From Peterkaempfera bronchialis (GTDB lineage: Bacteria > Actinomycetota > Actinomycetes > Streptomycetales > Streptomycetaceae), in NCBI RefSeq assembly GCF_003258605.2, contig NZ_CP031264.1, positions 4,588,001-4,652,000 on the forward strand: a DNA stretch of 64,000 bases, given 5' to 3'. The translations under genes and the position numbers were made by a program. Position 1 is the stretch's first letter. Each line of letters begins with the position of its first letter. The notes below the pieces were generated by a model that did no database searches, was not told where the DNA came from, and saw nothing but the letters and a program-made list of their open reading frames with translations. This document shows positions 24,758 through 33,805 of the stretch, piece after piece.

Positions 24758-24988
24758 TCAGTCGTTGCTGTCGGCACGACGCCTCGCGAACACTCCGGCC
24801 CGAACCTGGAGCACCGCAGCGAGCAGGATGAGTCCAAGAGCCACGGTGGACAGTGCCGACCCGATTCCGGAAGGCAATCCGAGGAGTATCGGGCCCCCGT
24901 CCAGGACGAAACCACCGCCCATGGCTATCCACAGCACCCCCATAGCCACGAGAAAGCATCCTGAACCCAACATGATCCACGCCGACAT
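24758..24988 (-). CDS. Small two-helix membrane protein (76 aa)
   Basis: A 76-residue protein; the ATG at 24988 has AGGAGG 5-6 nt upstream. Two hydrophobic segments (about residues 5-25 and 40-62, the second being IGSALSTVALGLILLAAVLQV) are joined by a Gly-rich turn, with a basic tail FARRRADSND. No family is recognised. It lies downstream of the tRNA-Arg terminator with about 90 bp between, so it likely has its own promoter. Confidence 0.68.
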   Translation of the reverse strand: MSAWIMLGSGCFLVAMGVLWIAMGGGFVLDGGPILLGLPSGIGSALSTVALGLILLAAVLQVRAGVFARRRADSND

Positions 24989-25078
24989 GGCACCCTCCTG
25001 CGCGGAGGTTACCTGTCGACTGTTCCGCGAAGGCCGTCCCACGGCGTCATCGGCCGACTCTCGGTGGCACATGCAACA

Positions 25079-25116
25079 AGACCCCGCAGTCAGCATCTCT
25101 GCTGCTTGCGGGGTCT
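25079..25116 (-). terminator. Terminator of tRNA-Arg
   Basis: Arms AGACCCCGCA and TGCGGGGTCT (10 bp) enclose a 18-base loop. On the minus strand the hairpin is followed by CTTGTTG, a short T-rich run, 20 bp past the tRNA 3' end. Confidence 0.8.
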
Positions 25117-25135
25117 GTCGGCACTTCTCGCGAAG

Positions 25136-25207
25136 TGCCCCCGGCAGGATTCGAACCTGCGCACACGGCTCCGGAGGCCGTTGCTCTATCCCCTGAGCTA
25201 CGGGGGC
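25136..25207 (-). tRNA. tRNA-Arg (anticodon CCG)
   Basis: The reverse strand folds as a 72-nt cloverleaf: acceptor GCCCCCG paired with CGGGGGC, D-stem GCTC/GAGC, anticodon stem ACGGC/GCCGT with loop CTCCGGA (anticodon CCG), a 4-base variable loop, and T-arm GCAGG TTCGAAT CCTGC. The discriminator base is A. CCA is not encoded. It reads CGG, a common arginine codon in this genome. A possible -10 (TAGTGT, minus strand 25233-25228) lies about 20 bp upstream. Confidence 0.97.
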
Positions 25208-25424
25208 TTGTTCTTGCGACGGGAAGAACACTACCAGCTCGGAGACGGTGGACGTGCACAGGGTTTTGGGGTGGTGGGGGGTGTCGGGCGGTGGGTGTTC
25301 GGGGGTCGGTCTGGTGTCGGGGGATGGCGTCCACCGGAGGGGGTGGTGGTCACCGGACGTGGTGAATCCGGGCCGGGGCGGCGTCGAAGTCGGTAAAACG
25401 CGGACGGGCCGCAGGGGGCACGCC

Positions 25425-25430
25425 TACCCT
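25425..25430 (+). promoter_or_regulatory. -10 element TACCCT of a leaderless promoter
   Basis: TACCCT lies 7 bp before the GTG start of the response regulator gene. No ribosome site is present, which fits a leaderless transcript. Confidence 0.5.
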
Positions 25431-25437
25431 CGGTGAT

Positions 25438-25917
25438 GTGCCTGGCGTGTCCGGTCGGGTCCTCGTGGTCGATGACAGCGAGGTGATCCGACAGCTGATC
25501 AGGGTCAATCTCGAACTTGAGGGGTTCGAGGTGGTGACCGCCGCCGACGGTGCCGAGTGCCTGGAGATCGTGGAGCGAGTCCAGCCCGACGTCGTCACCC
25601 TCGATGTGGTCATGCCCCGGTTGGACGGGTTGCGGACGGCGGCGCGGCTGCGCTGCGATCCGGGGACCAGCCATCTGCGCATCGCCATAGTCAGCGCCTG
25701 CACCCCGGCGGATCTGGAGCGCGGGGAGTCGGTCGGGGTGGACGGCTACCTCGGCAAGCCGTTCGAGCCGGTCGATCTGGTGGAGCTGGTGCGCCGGCTG
25801 ATGGCGCTGCCCCCGGGCCGGGCGACCCGCGAGGGCGGTGGCGGCGGGGGAGCCGGGGTGGGTCTGGGGTCGGCGGCGCGACCCGACCGAAGGTTCCGCT
25901 CTCCGCGAACGGATTAG
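25438..25917 (+). CDS. Single-domain response regulator
   Basis: A 159-residue protein with one receiver domain. The acidic pair D12-D13, phosphoacceptor D56 (VVTLDVVMP), S86 and K107 (YLGKPFEP) are all in place. After residue 120 there is only a Gly-rich and Arg-rich tail, with no DNA-binding domain. The partner kinase is not encoded nearby. It may relay a phosphoryl group or act by protein contact. It is followed 170 bp later by argS, which appears to have its own promoter. Confidence 0.88.
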   Translation: MPGVSGRVLVVDDSEVIRQLIRVNLELEGFEVVTAADGAECLEIVERVQPDVVTLDVVMPRLDGLRTAARLRCDPGTSHLRIAIVSACTPADLERGESVGVDGYLGKPFEPVDLVELVRRLMALPPGRATREGGGGGGAGVGLGSAARPDRRFRSPRTD

Positions 25918-26075
25918 GGCAGAACGGGGACGCCCGGTGTGCGGGGGAGGCGGGTTCCAAGGGGGCGGAATCGGCCGGATGGTGGGAAATGGGGATGGAT
26001 GCCATGGCCCCCGTCGGGGCGGCGCGCGGTGTCTCACGCCTTAAACCCGATGGCGGTACCCACCTCCCTCTCGCC

Positions 26076-26081
26076 TACGCT
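26076..26081 (+). promoter_or_regulatory. -10 element TACGCT of the argS promoter
   Basis: TACGCT lies 6 bp before the GTG start of argS with no ribosome site between, so argS mRNA is probably leaderless. This leaves no room for a T-box leader. Confidence 0.55.
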
Positions 26082-26087
26082 TGCACC

Positions 26088-27749
26088 GTGACACCCGCAG
26101 AGCTTTCCCAGGCAGTGCTGTCCGCGGTTCGCGCCGCCGTCGAGGCGGGCGAGCTGACCGTCGCCGTGCCCGAGCAGGTGACCGTCGAGCGGCCCAAGAA
26201 CAAGGACCACGGCGACTACGCCACCAATGTGGCCCTCCAGCTCGCCAAGTCGGCCGGGAAGCCGCCGCGACAGGTGGCGGAGCTGGTCTCCGCGCGTCTG
26301 GCCAAGGTGCCGGGTGTCGCCGGGGTGGACATCGCCGGCCCCGGCTTCCTCAACATCACCCTGGACGCCGCCACCCAGGGCGGGCTGGCCCGCACCGTGG
26401 TGGAGGCGGGCGAGGCGTACGGGCGCAATGACGCCTTCCAGGGTCTGAAGATCAACCTGGAGTTCGTCTCCGCCAACCCCACCGGCCCGATCCACATCGG
26501 CGGTGTCCGCTGGGCGGCGGTCGGCGACTCGCTCGGCCGGATCCTCCGGGCGGGCGGCGCCGAGGTGACCACCGAGTACTACATCAACGACGCCGGGGTG
26601 CAGATCTCCAAGTTCGGCGCCTCCCTGCACGCCTCGGCCAACGGCTGGCCGGTGCCCGAGGACGGCTATGTCGGCGAGTACATCGGCGACATCGCCAAGC
26701 AGATCGTGGACGCGCACCCGGGCGTGCTGGACCTGCCCGACGCCGAGCAGCTGGAGGTGTTCCGCGCCGAGGGCCTGAAGCTGATGGTGGCCGAGATCCA
26801 GCGCTCCATGGAGGAGTTCGGCGTCCACTTCGACGTCTGGTTCTCCGAGAAGTCGCTGCATGACTCGGGCGCCGTGGAGAAGGCGATCGAGCGGCTGCGC
26901 GCCCAGGGCCATGTCTTCGACCAGGACGGCGCCATCTGGCTGCGCACCACCGACTTCGGCGACGACAAGGACCGGGTCCTGGTCAAGGCGGACGGGGACA
27001 CCACCTACTTCGCCTCCGACGCCGCCTACTACCTCTCCAAGCGGGACCGTGGCAACGAGGTCAACGTCTACATGCTGGGCGCCGACCACCACGGCTACGT
27101 GGGCCGCCTCAAGGCGATCGTGGCCTGCGCCGGAGACGACCCCGAGCGCAATATCGAGGTCCTCATCGGCCAGTTTGTGAAGATGCTCAAGGACGGCGAA
27201 GAGGTCCGCATGTCCAAGCGGGCCGGCAACATCATCACCATCGACGACGTGGTCGACTGGATCGGGGTGGACGCGGCCCGCTACTCGCTGGCGCGCTCCT
27301 CCACCGACTCCACGCTCACCCTCGACATCGACGTGCTCACCAGCCAGTCGAACGAGAACCCGGTCTACTACGTGCAGTATGCGCACGCCCGGATGAGCTC
27401 CGTCGCCCGCAACGCCGCCCAGCTGGGCATCGACAAGGGCGCCGCCGCCGACTTCAAGCCGGAGCTGCTGGCCACCGAGTGGGAGTCGGAGCTGCTGGGC
27501 ATGGTCGGCGAGTTCCCGCGCGTGGTCGCCGCCGCAGGCGAGCTGCGCGAGCCGCACCGGGTGGCCCGCTACCTGGAGCAGCTGGCCGGCACGTACCACC
27601 GCTTCTACGACAACTGCCGGATCCTGCCGCGCGGCGACGAGGAGGCCACCGACCTCACCCGCGCCCGGCTCTGGCTGGCCGAGGCGACCCGTACGGTGAT
27701 CGCCAACGGCCTCGGTCTGCTCGGCGTCTCGGCCCCCGAGCGCATGTGA
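26088..27749 (+). CDS. argS: Arginyl-tRNA synthetase
   Basis: A 553-residue class I synthetase that charges tRNA-Arg. The GTG at 26088 is chosen from the -10 spacing and the start of homology ([20 protein letters not shown]). The N-terminal Add-1 domain contains [18 protein letters not shown]. The HIGH motif appears as [10 protein letters not shown] and the KMSKS motif as RMSKRAGN. The C-terminal anticodon domain ends [11 protein letters not shown]...[10 protein letters not shown]. Order argS-lysA-hom-thrC-thrB-rho is shared with Mycobacterium. A tRNA-Arg gene lies 900 bp upstream. Confidence 0.97.
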   Translation: MTPAELSQAVLSAVRAAVEAGELTVAVPEQVTVERPKNKDHGDYATNVALQLAKSAGKPPRQVAELVSARLAKVPGVAGVDIAGPGFLNITLDAATQGGLARTVVEAGEAYGRNDAFQGLKINLEFVSANPTGPIHIGGVRWAAVGDSLGRILRAGGAEVTTEYYINDAGVQISKFGASLHASANGWPVPEDGYVGEYIGDIAKQIVDAHPGVLDLPDAEQLEVFRAEGLKLMVAEIQRSMEEFGVHFDVWFSEKSLHDSGAVEKAIERLRAQGHVFDQDGAIWLRTTDFGDDKDRVLVKADGDTTYFASDAAYYLSKRDRGNEVNVYMLGADHHGYVGRLKAIVACAGDDPERNIEVLIGQFVKMLKDGEEVRMSKRAGNIITIDDVVDWIGVDAARYSLARSSTDSTLTLDIDVLTSQSNENPVYYVQYAHARMSSVARNAAQLGIDKGAAADFKPELLATEWESELLGMVGEFPRVVAAAGELREPHRVARYLEQLAGTYHRFYDNCRILPRGDEEATDLTRARLWLAEATRTVIANGLGLLGVSAPERM

Positions 27750-27780
27750 CGGCCGTACCCGAACGCCTGGGGTGACGGCG

Positions 27781-27817
27781 GAGGGGCGGCGGCGGTGACC
27801 TCACCCCGCCGCCCCTC
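27781..27817 (+). terminator. Hairpin between argS and lysA
   Basis: A 12-bp perfect stem (GAGGGGCGGCGG and CCGCCGCCCCTC) encloses a smaller GGTGA/TCACC stem. It lies 32 bp past the argS stop and 82 bp before lysA. It may end argS transcription or act as a partial stop before lysA. Confidence 0.7.
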
Positions 27818-27898
27818 TCCGCAACCAGGGCCGGCAGACGAGCACAGGCAGAGCAGCAGCACACGCACCAGGGCACACGCACAGGGAGAGATCAGCAC

Positions 27899-29296
27899 AT
27901 GAGCCGCTCCGCGCACCCCGCGGGCCCGCGCCACGGCGACGTCCTGCCCGAGGGCCACTACAGCGCCCCGCCCGCCGACCTCAACGCCCTTGACCCCAAG
28001 GTCTGGTCGCGCACCGTCGCCCGGGGCCCGCTGGGCGGCGCCGCCACCGTCGGCGGGGTCGATGTGCGGACCCTGGCCGAGGAGTTCGGCACCCCCGCGT
28101 ACATCCTGGACGAGGACGACTTCCGCGCCCGGGCGCGCGGCTGGCGGGAGGCGTTCGGCGAGGACGCCGACGTCTTCTACGCGGGCAAGGCGTTCCTCTG
28201 CCGGGCGGTGGTGCGCTGGTTGCACGAGGAGGGCCTCAACCTCGATGTGTGCAGCGGTGGCGAGTTGGCCGTGGCCCTCTCTGCCGGGATGCCGGCCGAG
28301 CGGATCGCCTTCCACGGCAACAACAAGTCGGCGCATGAGCTGGAGCAGGCGGTGGCGGCGGGCGTCGGCCGGATCGTGGTCGACTCCTTCGAGGAGATCG
28401 CCCGGCTGGCCTTCATCGCCGACGAGCAGGGCGTACGGCAGAAGGTGCTGGTCCGGGTGACCGTCGGGGTGGAGGCGCACACCCACGAGTTCATCGCCAC
28501 CGCCCACGAGGACCAGAAGTTCGGCCTCTCGCTCAGCGGCGGCGGCGCCGCCGAGGCGGTGCGGCGGGTACTGAAGCTGGAGAGCCTGGAACTGGTCGGC
28601 ATCCACTCGCACATCGGCTCGCAGATCTTCGACACCGCCGGGTTCGAGGTGGCCGCGCGCCGGGTGGTCGGCCTGCTGAGCGAGATCCGCGACGAGCATG
28701 GGATCCAGCTGCCGGAGATCGACCTCGGCGGCGGCCTCGGCATCGCGTACACCAGCGAGGACGACCCCAGCGAGCCGACGCTGATCGCCAAGGCGCTCTT
28801 CGAGATCGTGCGCCGGGAGTGCGCTGCGGCCGGGCTGCGGGTGCCCCGGCTGTCGGTGGAGCCGGGCCGGGCCATCGCCGGTCCGACCACCTTCACGCTG
28901 TACGAGGTCGGCACCGTCAAGCACCTGGACGGCCTGCGCACCTATGTCAGCGTGGACGGCGGCATGTCGGACAACATCCGCACCGCCCTGTACGACGCCG
29001 AGTACTCGGTGGCGCTGGTCTCCCGCTCCTCGGACGCGGAGCCGATGCTGACCCGGGTGGTCGGCAAGCACTGCGAGTCGGGTGACATCGTGGTGCGGGA
29101 CGCCTTCCTCCCCGCCGACCTGGCGCCGGGCGACCTGATCGCGGTCCCGGCCACGGGTGCCTACTGCCGCTCCATGGCCAGCAACTACAACCATGTGCTG
29201 CGTCCGCCGGTGGTGGCGGTCCGCGAGGGCCGGGCCAGGGTGGTCGTACGGCGGGAGACGGAAGAGGATCTTCTGCGCCTCGATATCGATTGCTGA
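27899..29296 (+). CDS. lysA: Diaminopimelate decarboxylase
   Basis: A 465-residue PLP enzyme making lysine from meso-diaminopimelate. GGGAGAG precedes the ATG. The PLP lysine is K97 in [43 protein letters not shown] and EPGRAIAGP are the usual fold-type III landmarks. [11 protein letters not shown] and the CESGD and GAYCRSM segments complete the active site across the dimer. A Pro/His-rich 25-residue N-terminal extension is usual in streptomycetes. It is followed 114 bp later by hom. Confidence 0.97.
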   Translation: MSRSAHPAGPRHGDVLPEGHYSAPPADLNALDPKVWSRTVARGPLGGAATVGGVDVRTLAEEFGTPAYILDEDDFRARARGWREAFGEDADVFYAGKAFLCRAVVRWLHEEGLNLDVCSGGELAVALSAGMPAERIAFHGNNKSAHELEQAVAAGVGRIVVDSFEEIARLAFIADEQGVRQKVLVRVTVGVEAHTHEFIATAHEDQKFGLSLSGGGAAEAVRRVLKLESLELVGIHSHIGSQIFDTAGFEVAARRVVGLLSEIRDEHGIQLPEIDLGGGLGIAYTSEDDPSEPTLIAKALFEIVRRECAAAGLRVPRLSVEPGRAIAGPTTFTLYEVGTVKHLDGLRTYVSVDGGMSDNIRTALYDAEYSVALVSRSSDAEPMLTRVVGKHCESGDIVVRDAFLPADLAPGDLIAVPATGAYCRSMASNYNHVLRPPVVAVREGRARVVVRRETEEDLLRLDIDC

Positions 29297-29410
29297 AATT
29301 GTGGTCTCAGATCGTGGAACGGGCGGAGATCCGGCCCGGAACTCCATGAAACTGGGGCGGAGAGTCCTCCTGTGGACTCCTCGACGACGGATGACGAAGA
29401 GCGGAGTCGG

Positions 29411-30703
29411 ATGATGCGTACGCGGCCGCTGAAGGTGGCGCTGCTGGGCTGTGGAGTGGTGGGCTCCGAGGTGGCGCGCATCATGACGACGCACGCCGCC
29501 GACCTCGCCGCGCGCATCGGTGCGCCGGTGGAGCTCGCGGGGGTGGCGGTGCGCAGGGCCGGTCGGCCGCGCCCCGGCGTACCCGAGCACCTGGTCACCA
29601 CCGACGCCACCGAGCTGGTCAAACGCGGCGACATCGACGTCGTGGTGGAGGTGATCGGCGGGATCGAGCCGGCCCGGGGGCTGATCCTCTCGGCCTTCGA
29701 GCACGGCGCCTCGGTGGTCTCCGCCAACAAGGCGCTGCTGGCCCAGGACGGCGCGGCGCTGCACGCCGCGGCGGTCGGTGCCGGGGTGGACCTGTACTAC
29801 GAGGCCGCCGTGGCCGGAGCCATCCCGCTGATCCGCCCGCTGCGCGAGTCGCTGGCCGGTGACAAGGTCAACCGGGTGCTGGGCATCGTCAACGGCACCA
29901 CCAACTTCATCCTGGACAAGATGGACTCCTCCGGCGCCGGGTACTCCGAGGCGCTGGAGGAGGCCACCGCGCTGGGCTATGCCGAGGCCGACCCCACCGC
30001 CGACGTGGAGGGGTTCGACGCGGCGGCGAAGGCGGCGATCCTGGCCGGGATCGCCTTCCACACCCGGGTCACCGCGGCCGAGGTCTACCGCGAGGGCATC
30101 ACCGAGGTCACTGCGGCCGACATCCGCAGCGCCAAGGAGATGGGCTGCGTGGTGAAGCTGCTCGCCATCTGCGAGCGAGCCCGGGACGGCCGCAGTGTCA
30201 CCGCCCGCGTCCACCCCGCGATGATCCCGCTCAGCCATCCGCTGGCGTCGGTCCGCGAGGCGTACAACGCGGTCTTCGTGGAGGCCGAGGCGGCCGGCCG
30301 GCTGATGTTCTACGGCCCGGGCGCCGGCGGCTCGCCGACCGCCAGCGCCGTCCTCGGCGACCTGGTCGCGGTCTGCCGCAACAAGATCGCCGAGGCCACC
30401 GGGCCCGGCGAGTCGGCCTACACCGAGCTGCCGGCCCGCCCGATGGGCGATGTCGTCACCCGCTACCACGTCAGCCTGGACGTGGCCGACCGCGCGGGCG
30501 TGCTCGCCCAGGTCGCGACCGTCTTCGCCGAGCACGGTGTCTCCATCGACACCGTGCGCCAGCAGGGCCGCGACGGCGATGCCTCGCTTGTGGTGGTCAC
30601 CCACCGCGCCACCGACGCCGCCCTGTCGGCGACGGTCGACAAGCTCCGCGCGCTGGACAGCGTGCGAGACGTGGCCAGCATCATGCGGGTCGAAGGGGAG
30701 TAG
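29411..30703 (+). CDS. hom: Homoserine dehydrogenase
   Basis: A 430-residue enzyme reducing aspartate semialdehyde to homoserine. The ATG at 29411 follows GCGGAG; a GTG at 29372 would add 13 poorly conserved residues. The N-terminal Rossmann motif is VALLGCGVVGSEV, and the catalytic region has GTTNFILDKM and EADPTADVEGFDAAAKAAIL. A C-terminal ACT domain (VSLDVADRAGVLAQVATVF) suggests feedback control by threonine. thrC starts 9 bp later, so the two are co-transcribed. Confidence 0.96.
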   Translation: MMRTRPLKVALLGCGVVGSEVARIMTTHAADLAARIGAPVELAGVAVRRAGRPRPGVPEHLVTTDATELVKRGDIDVVVEVIGGIEPARGLILSAFEHGASVVSANKALLAQDGAALHAAAVGAGVDLYYEAAVAGAIPLIRPLRESLAGDKVNRVLGIVNGTTNFILDKMDSSGAGYSEALEEATALGYAEADPTADVEGFDAAAKAAILAGIAFHTRVTAAEVYREGITEVTAADIRSAKEMGCVVKLLAICERARDGRSVTARVHPAMIPLSHPLASVREAYNAVFVEAEAAGRLMFYGPGAGGSPTASAVLGDLVAVCRNKIAEATGPGESAYTELPARPMGDVVTRYHVSLDVADRAGVLAQVATVFAEHGVSIDTVRQQGRDGDASLVVVTHRATDAALSATVDKLRALDSVRDVASIMRVEGE

Positions 30704-30712
30704 GAGAGCAGT

Positions 30713-31804
30713 ATGAACGCCGTCGTCGACAGCCCCCGGCGCCACACCCACCAGTGGCGGGGCCTCATCGAGGAGTACCGCGACCGGCTGCCGGTCACGG
30801 ACACCACCCCGGTGGTCACCCTCCTTGAGGGCGGTACGCCGCTCGTCCCGGCACAGCTGCTCTCCGAGCGCACCGGATGCGACGTCTACCTCAAGGTCGA
30901 GGGCGCCAATCCGACCGGCTCCTTCAAGGACCGGGGCATGACCATGGCCATCTCGCAGGCCAAGGAGCAGGGCGCGCAGGCCGTCATCTGCGCCTCCACC
31001 GGCAACACCTCCGCCTCCGCCGCCGCGTATGCGGTGCGGGCCGGGATGGTCTGCGCGGTGCTGGTGCCGCAGGGCAAGATCGCGCTGGGCAAGATGGGCC
31101 AGGCGCTGGTGCACGGCGCCTCCATCCTCCAGGTGGACGGCAACTTCGACGACTGCCTCACCCTCGCCCGTGGGCTCTCCGAGAAGTACCCGGTGGCCCT
31201 GGTGAACTCGGTGAACCCGGCCCGGATCGAGGGCCAGAAGACGGCCTCCTTCGAGATCGTGGACGCGCTCGGCGACGCGCCGGACATCCATGTCCTGCCG
31301 GTCGGCAACGCGGGCAACATCACCGCCTACTGGAAGGGCTACCGGGAGTACGCGGCGGACGGCATGGCCACCCGCACGCCCCGGATGTGGGGCTTCCAGG
31401 CGTCCGGCTCGGCGCCGATCGTCGATGGCGCCCCGGTGCTCCAGCCGCAGACCATCGCCACCGCCATCCGGATCGGCAACCCGGCCTCCTGGGACTTCGC
31501 GCTGGCCGCCCGGGACGAATCCGGCGGCCTGATCGACAAGGTGACCGACCGTCAGATCCTCTCCGCGTACCGGCTGCTGGCCTCCCGCGAGGGCGTCTTC
31601 GTGGAGCCGGCCTCGGCCGCGTCGGTGGCCGGGCTGCTGTACGCCGCCGAGCAGGGCCTGGTCGACCCCGGCCAGCGGATCGTCTGCACCGTCACCGGCA
31701 ACGGCCTCAAGGACCCCGACTGGGCGGTGATGGGCGCTCCCCAGCCCGTGGTGGTCCCGGTGGACGCCGACGCGGCCGCGGAGCGGCTCGGCCTGACCGG
31801 CTGA
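30713..31804 (+). CDS. thrC: Threonine synthase
   Basis: A 363-residue PLP enzyme converting O-phosphohomoserine to threonine. GGAG lies 8 nt before the ATG. The PLP lysine is K72 in [12 protein letters not shown], and the phosphate loop is visible as PVGNAGNIT. It belongs to the short, actinobacterial type without the plant/yeast N-terminal extension. It is 9 bp behind hom. A strong terminator 64 bp past its stop separates it from thrB. Confidence 0.97.
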   Translation: MNAVVDSPRRHTHQWRGLIEEYRDRLPVTDTTPVVTLLEGGTPLVPAQLLSERTGCDVYLKVEGANPTGSFKDRGMTMAISQAKEQGAQAVICASTGNTSASAAAYAVRAGMVCAVLVPQGKIALGKMGQALVHGASILQVDGNFDDCLTLARGLSEKYPVALVNSVNPARIEGQKTASFEIVDALGDAPDIHVLPVGNAGNITAYWKGYREYAADGMATRTPRMWGFQASGSAPIVDGAPVLQPQTIATAIRIGNPASWDFALAARDESGGLIDKVTDRQILSAYRLLASREGVFVEPASAASVAGLLYAAEQGLVDPGQRIVCTVTGNGLKDPDWAVMGAPQPVVVPVDADAAAERLGLTG

Positions 31805-31806
31805 CC

Positions 31807-31866
31807 CACGCCGCAAGGACGTCGCACGCCGCAAGGACATCGGCTCACGCCGCAAGGACATCGGCT
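31807..31866. repeat. Three tandem copies of a CACGCCGCAAGGAC-based repeat
   Basis: Units of 18, 21 and 21 bp begin with CACGCCGCAAGGAC and lie between the thrC stop and its terminator. The last two are identical except at their junctions. Confidence 0.88.
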
Positions 31867-31868
31867 GA

Positions 31869-31898
31869 GGAGGGGCGGGCCCGCGCGCCCGCCCCTCC
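31869..31898 (+). terminator. Terminator after thrC
   Basis: A perfect 12-bp stem (GGAGGGGCGGGC and GCCCGCCCCTCC) with a 6-base loop. The remaining 371 bp to thrB hold no gene; GATACCCTGG near 31968 contains a TACCCT -10-like element that may drive thrB. Confidence 0.8.
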
Positions 31899-32269
31899 GG
31901 AACCGGCCCCGCCGGGCAACACGGCAGCCAGGAGTACGCGGGGTGTACCGCCGGAGAACCTCTCTTCGATACCCTGGAGCCACGGGCGGCACAGGCCGCC
32001 GGTATATCCGCTGCCCGCACACCCTTCGGCAAGCGCCGCCCCCGCCCGGGCGGGCGCCGGGGGAAGCCGCCGCCCACCCGTACCCCGCCGACGTGCGGCC
32101 GGGTCGCGGGCCCGCATCGGGCCCGCCGCCGAGGCCCCGCCGACACCGCTCCACCCAACCGCCGCCCCACCCAGACCACCGCCCCACGCCGTGCGGCCCC
32201 CACCCGGAGCCCGGGCCCAGCGCCCGGGCACGACAGAGTCCACGACAGAGTCACAGGAGAGTTCACCGC

Positions 32270-33187
32270 ATGGCCGGTCCCGCGTTCCGCGCCGCAGCCG
32301 TCCGGGTGCGGGTCCCCGCGACCAGCGCCAACCTCGGCCCCGGCTTCGACGCCTTCGGACTCGCGCTGGGCCTCTACGACGACGTCGTGGTCCGGGTCGC
32401 CGACTCCGGGCTGCATGTGGACATAGCGGGCGAGGGCGCCGACACCCTGGCCCGCGACGAGCGCCACCTGGTGGTGCGGTCGCTGCGCGCGGCCTTCGAG
32501 GTGCTCGGCGGCCAGCCGCGCGGCCTGGAGGTGGTCTGCGCCAACCGCATACCCCACGGCCGTGGCCTCGGCTCCTCCTCCGCCGCGATCTGCGCCGGTA
32601 TCGTCGCCGCCCGCGCGGTGACCATCGGCGGCCCGTCCGCGCTGGACGACGCCGGGCTGCTGGCGCTCGCATCCGAGCTGGAGGGCCATCCGGACAATGT
32701 CGCGGCCTGCCTCTACGGCGGCTTCACGGTGGCCTGGACCGAGGACGACACGGCCCGCGCCATCCGGCTCGACCCGTCGCCCGAGGTCGTCCCGGTGGTC
32801 TTCGTCCCGGCCACGCCGCTGCTCACCGAGACCGCTCGCGGCCTGCTGCCGCGCACCGTTCCGCACGCCGACGCCGCTGTGAACGCCGGCCGCGCCGCAC
32901 TGCTGGTGGAGGCGCTCACCCGGCGCCCCGAACTGCTGCTGCCGGCCACCGAGGACCGCATCCACCAGGACTACCGGTCCGCCGCCATGCCGGAGAGCAC
33001 CGCGCTGGTCGCCGCCCTGCGGGCGGAGGGCGTCGCTGCGGTCGTCTCCGGCGCCGGACCGACCGTGCTGGCCCTGGCGCACGACGGTACGGCCGACAAG
33101 CTCACCCACTTCGCAGGCCCGGAGTGGGCGGCGCACCGCCTGGAGCTCGACCACCGCGGTGCGTCGGTCCTGCCGCTCGACGTCTGA
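32270..33187 (+). CDS. thrB: Homoserine kinase
   Basis: A 305-residue GHMP kinase phosphorylating homoserine. AGGAGAG lies 8 nt before the ATG. The N-terminal motif VPATSANLGPGFDAFGLAL, the ATP loop NRIPHGRGLGSSSAAICAG and the C-terminal GVAAVVSGAGPTVLAL are diagnostic. It is 465 bp from thrC with a terminator between, so it probably has its own promoter, unlike the compact hom-thrC pair. Confidence 0.96.
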   Translation: MAGPAFRAAAVRVRVPATSANLGPGFDAFGLALGLYDDVVVRVADSGLHVDIAGEGADTLARDERHLVVRSLRAAFEVLGGQPRGLEVVCANRIPHGRGLGSSSAAICAGIVAARAVTIGGPSALDDAGLLALASELEGHPDNVAACLYGGFTVAWTEDDTARAIRLDPSPEVVPVVFVPATPLLTETARGLLPRTVPHADAAVNAGRAALLVEALTRRPELLLPATEDRIHQDYRSAAMPESTALVAALRAEGVAAVVSGAGPTVLALAHDGTADKLTHFAGPEWAAHRLELDHRGASVLPLDV

Positions 33188-33805
33188 GGCCGGGCCTGCC
33201 GGAGCGGGGCAGGTCGGCGGGGCAGGAACGCAGGGCAGGAACGCAGGGCAGGTACGCAGGGTAGGGAGGGGAGACGAGGAAGTCGCAGGACACGATTGGC
33301 GCACTCAGGGTGGGGGAATGTTTGTTGGGTCCAGTAGTGTTAATCTCATGCGAGCACCAGGAGCCCTCCGGGGCGCGGTGCTCGGTGTCCCGATCCCGGC
33401 TCCTCATCTCGACGGGGTATACCGGAAGTACGGGACCGCGAATCTCCGGGAGCCTGCCTCACCGCGTACGCAGCCTGCCTGCGCGAGTACGGCCGCGTCC
33501 CGAAGCCGTGACGGTGCCCGGCCCCAACCGCTCTAGGGGGCGCCCGCAGCCGCCGGCCTCCACCTGAGGCCGCGCCCGGGGGTATCAGGGCCACCATCTC
33601 GCGACGGGGGCCCGGAATCCAGAGCGGTACGGCGGCGCGAGGCCGACGCGTACGACGTCGCCGCGCTGGACACCGCACACACCACACCAACCTTCAACCG
33701 CCATCCGGCGGAACACCGCCCCGGACCTGCACACCACGCAGGACGGACAGCACAACCGGTCGCCGAGCCAGACAGGCCGACGTCCGCTCCAGGGAAGGAC
33801 CCTTC
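33188..33805. promoter_or_regulatory. 618-bp thrB-rho intergenic region with long rho leader
   Basis: No gene is supported. Three 13-bp direct repeats (GGGCAGGAACGCA, 33220-33258) lie near the thrB end. An AT-richer patch with TAGTGT (33335) and TAATCT (33341) is the best promoter candidate for rho and would leave a leader of about 450 nt. Long leaders that let Rho act on its own mRNA are known in other bacteria; that is only a possibility here. Confidence 0.45.

Noticed and set aside
25918-26087. T-box leader before argS
   Set aside because: The -10 element sits 6 bp before the start codon, so there is no leader RNA, and no T-box sequence is visible.
29372-29410. Upstream GTG start for hom
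   Set aside because: The extra 13 residues are not like the family, and the ATG at 29411 has a better ribosome site and matches the conserved N-terminus.
31807-31866. Possible attenuator or riboswitch before thrB
   Set aside because: Only short direct repeats and a plain terminator are seen; there is no leader peptide rich in Thr/Ile codons and no competing stem.
27605-33304. 1899-codon open frame on the minus strand across argS, lysA, hom, thrC and thrB
   Set aside because: It is the mirror of five well-recognised genes; its sequence is Gly/Arg/Asp/His filler with no motif.
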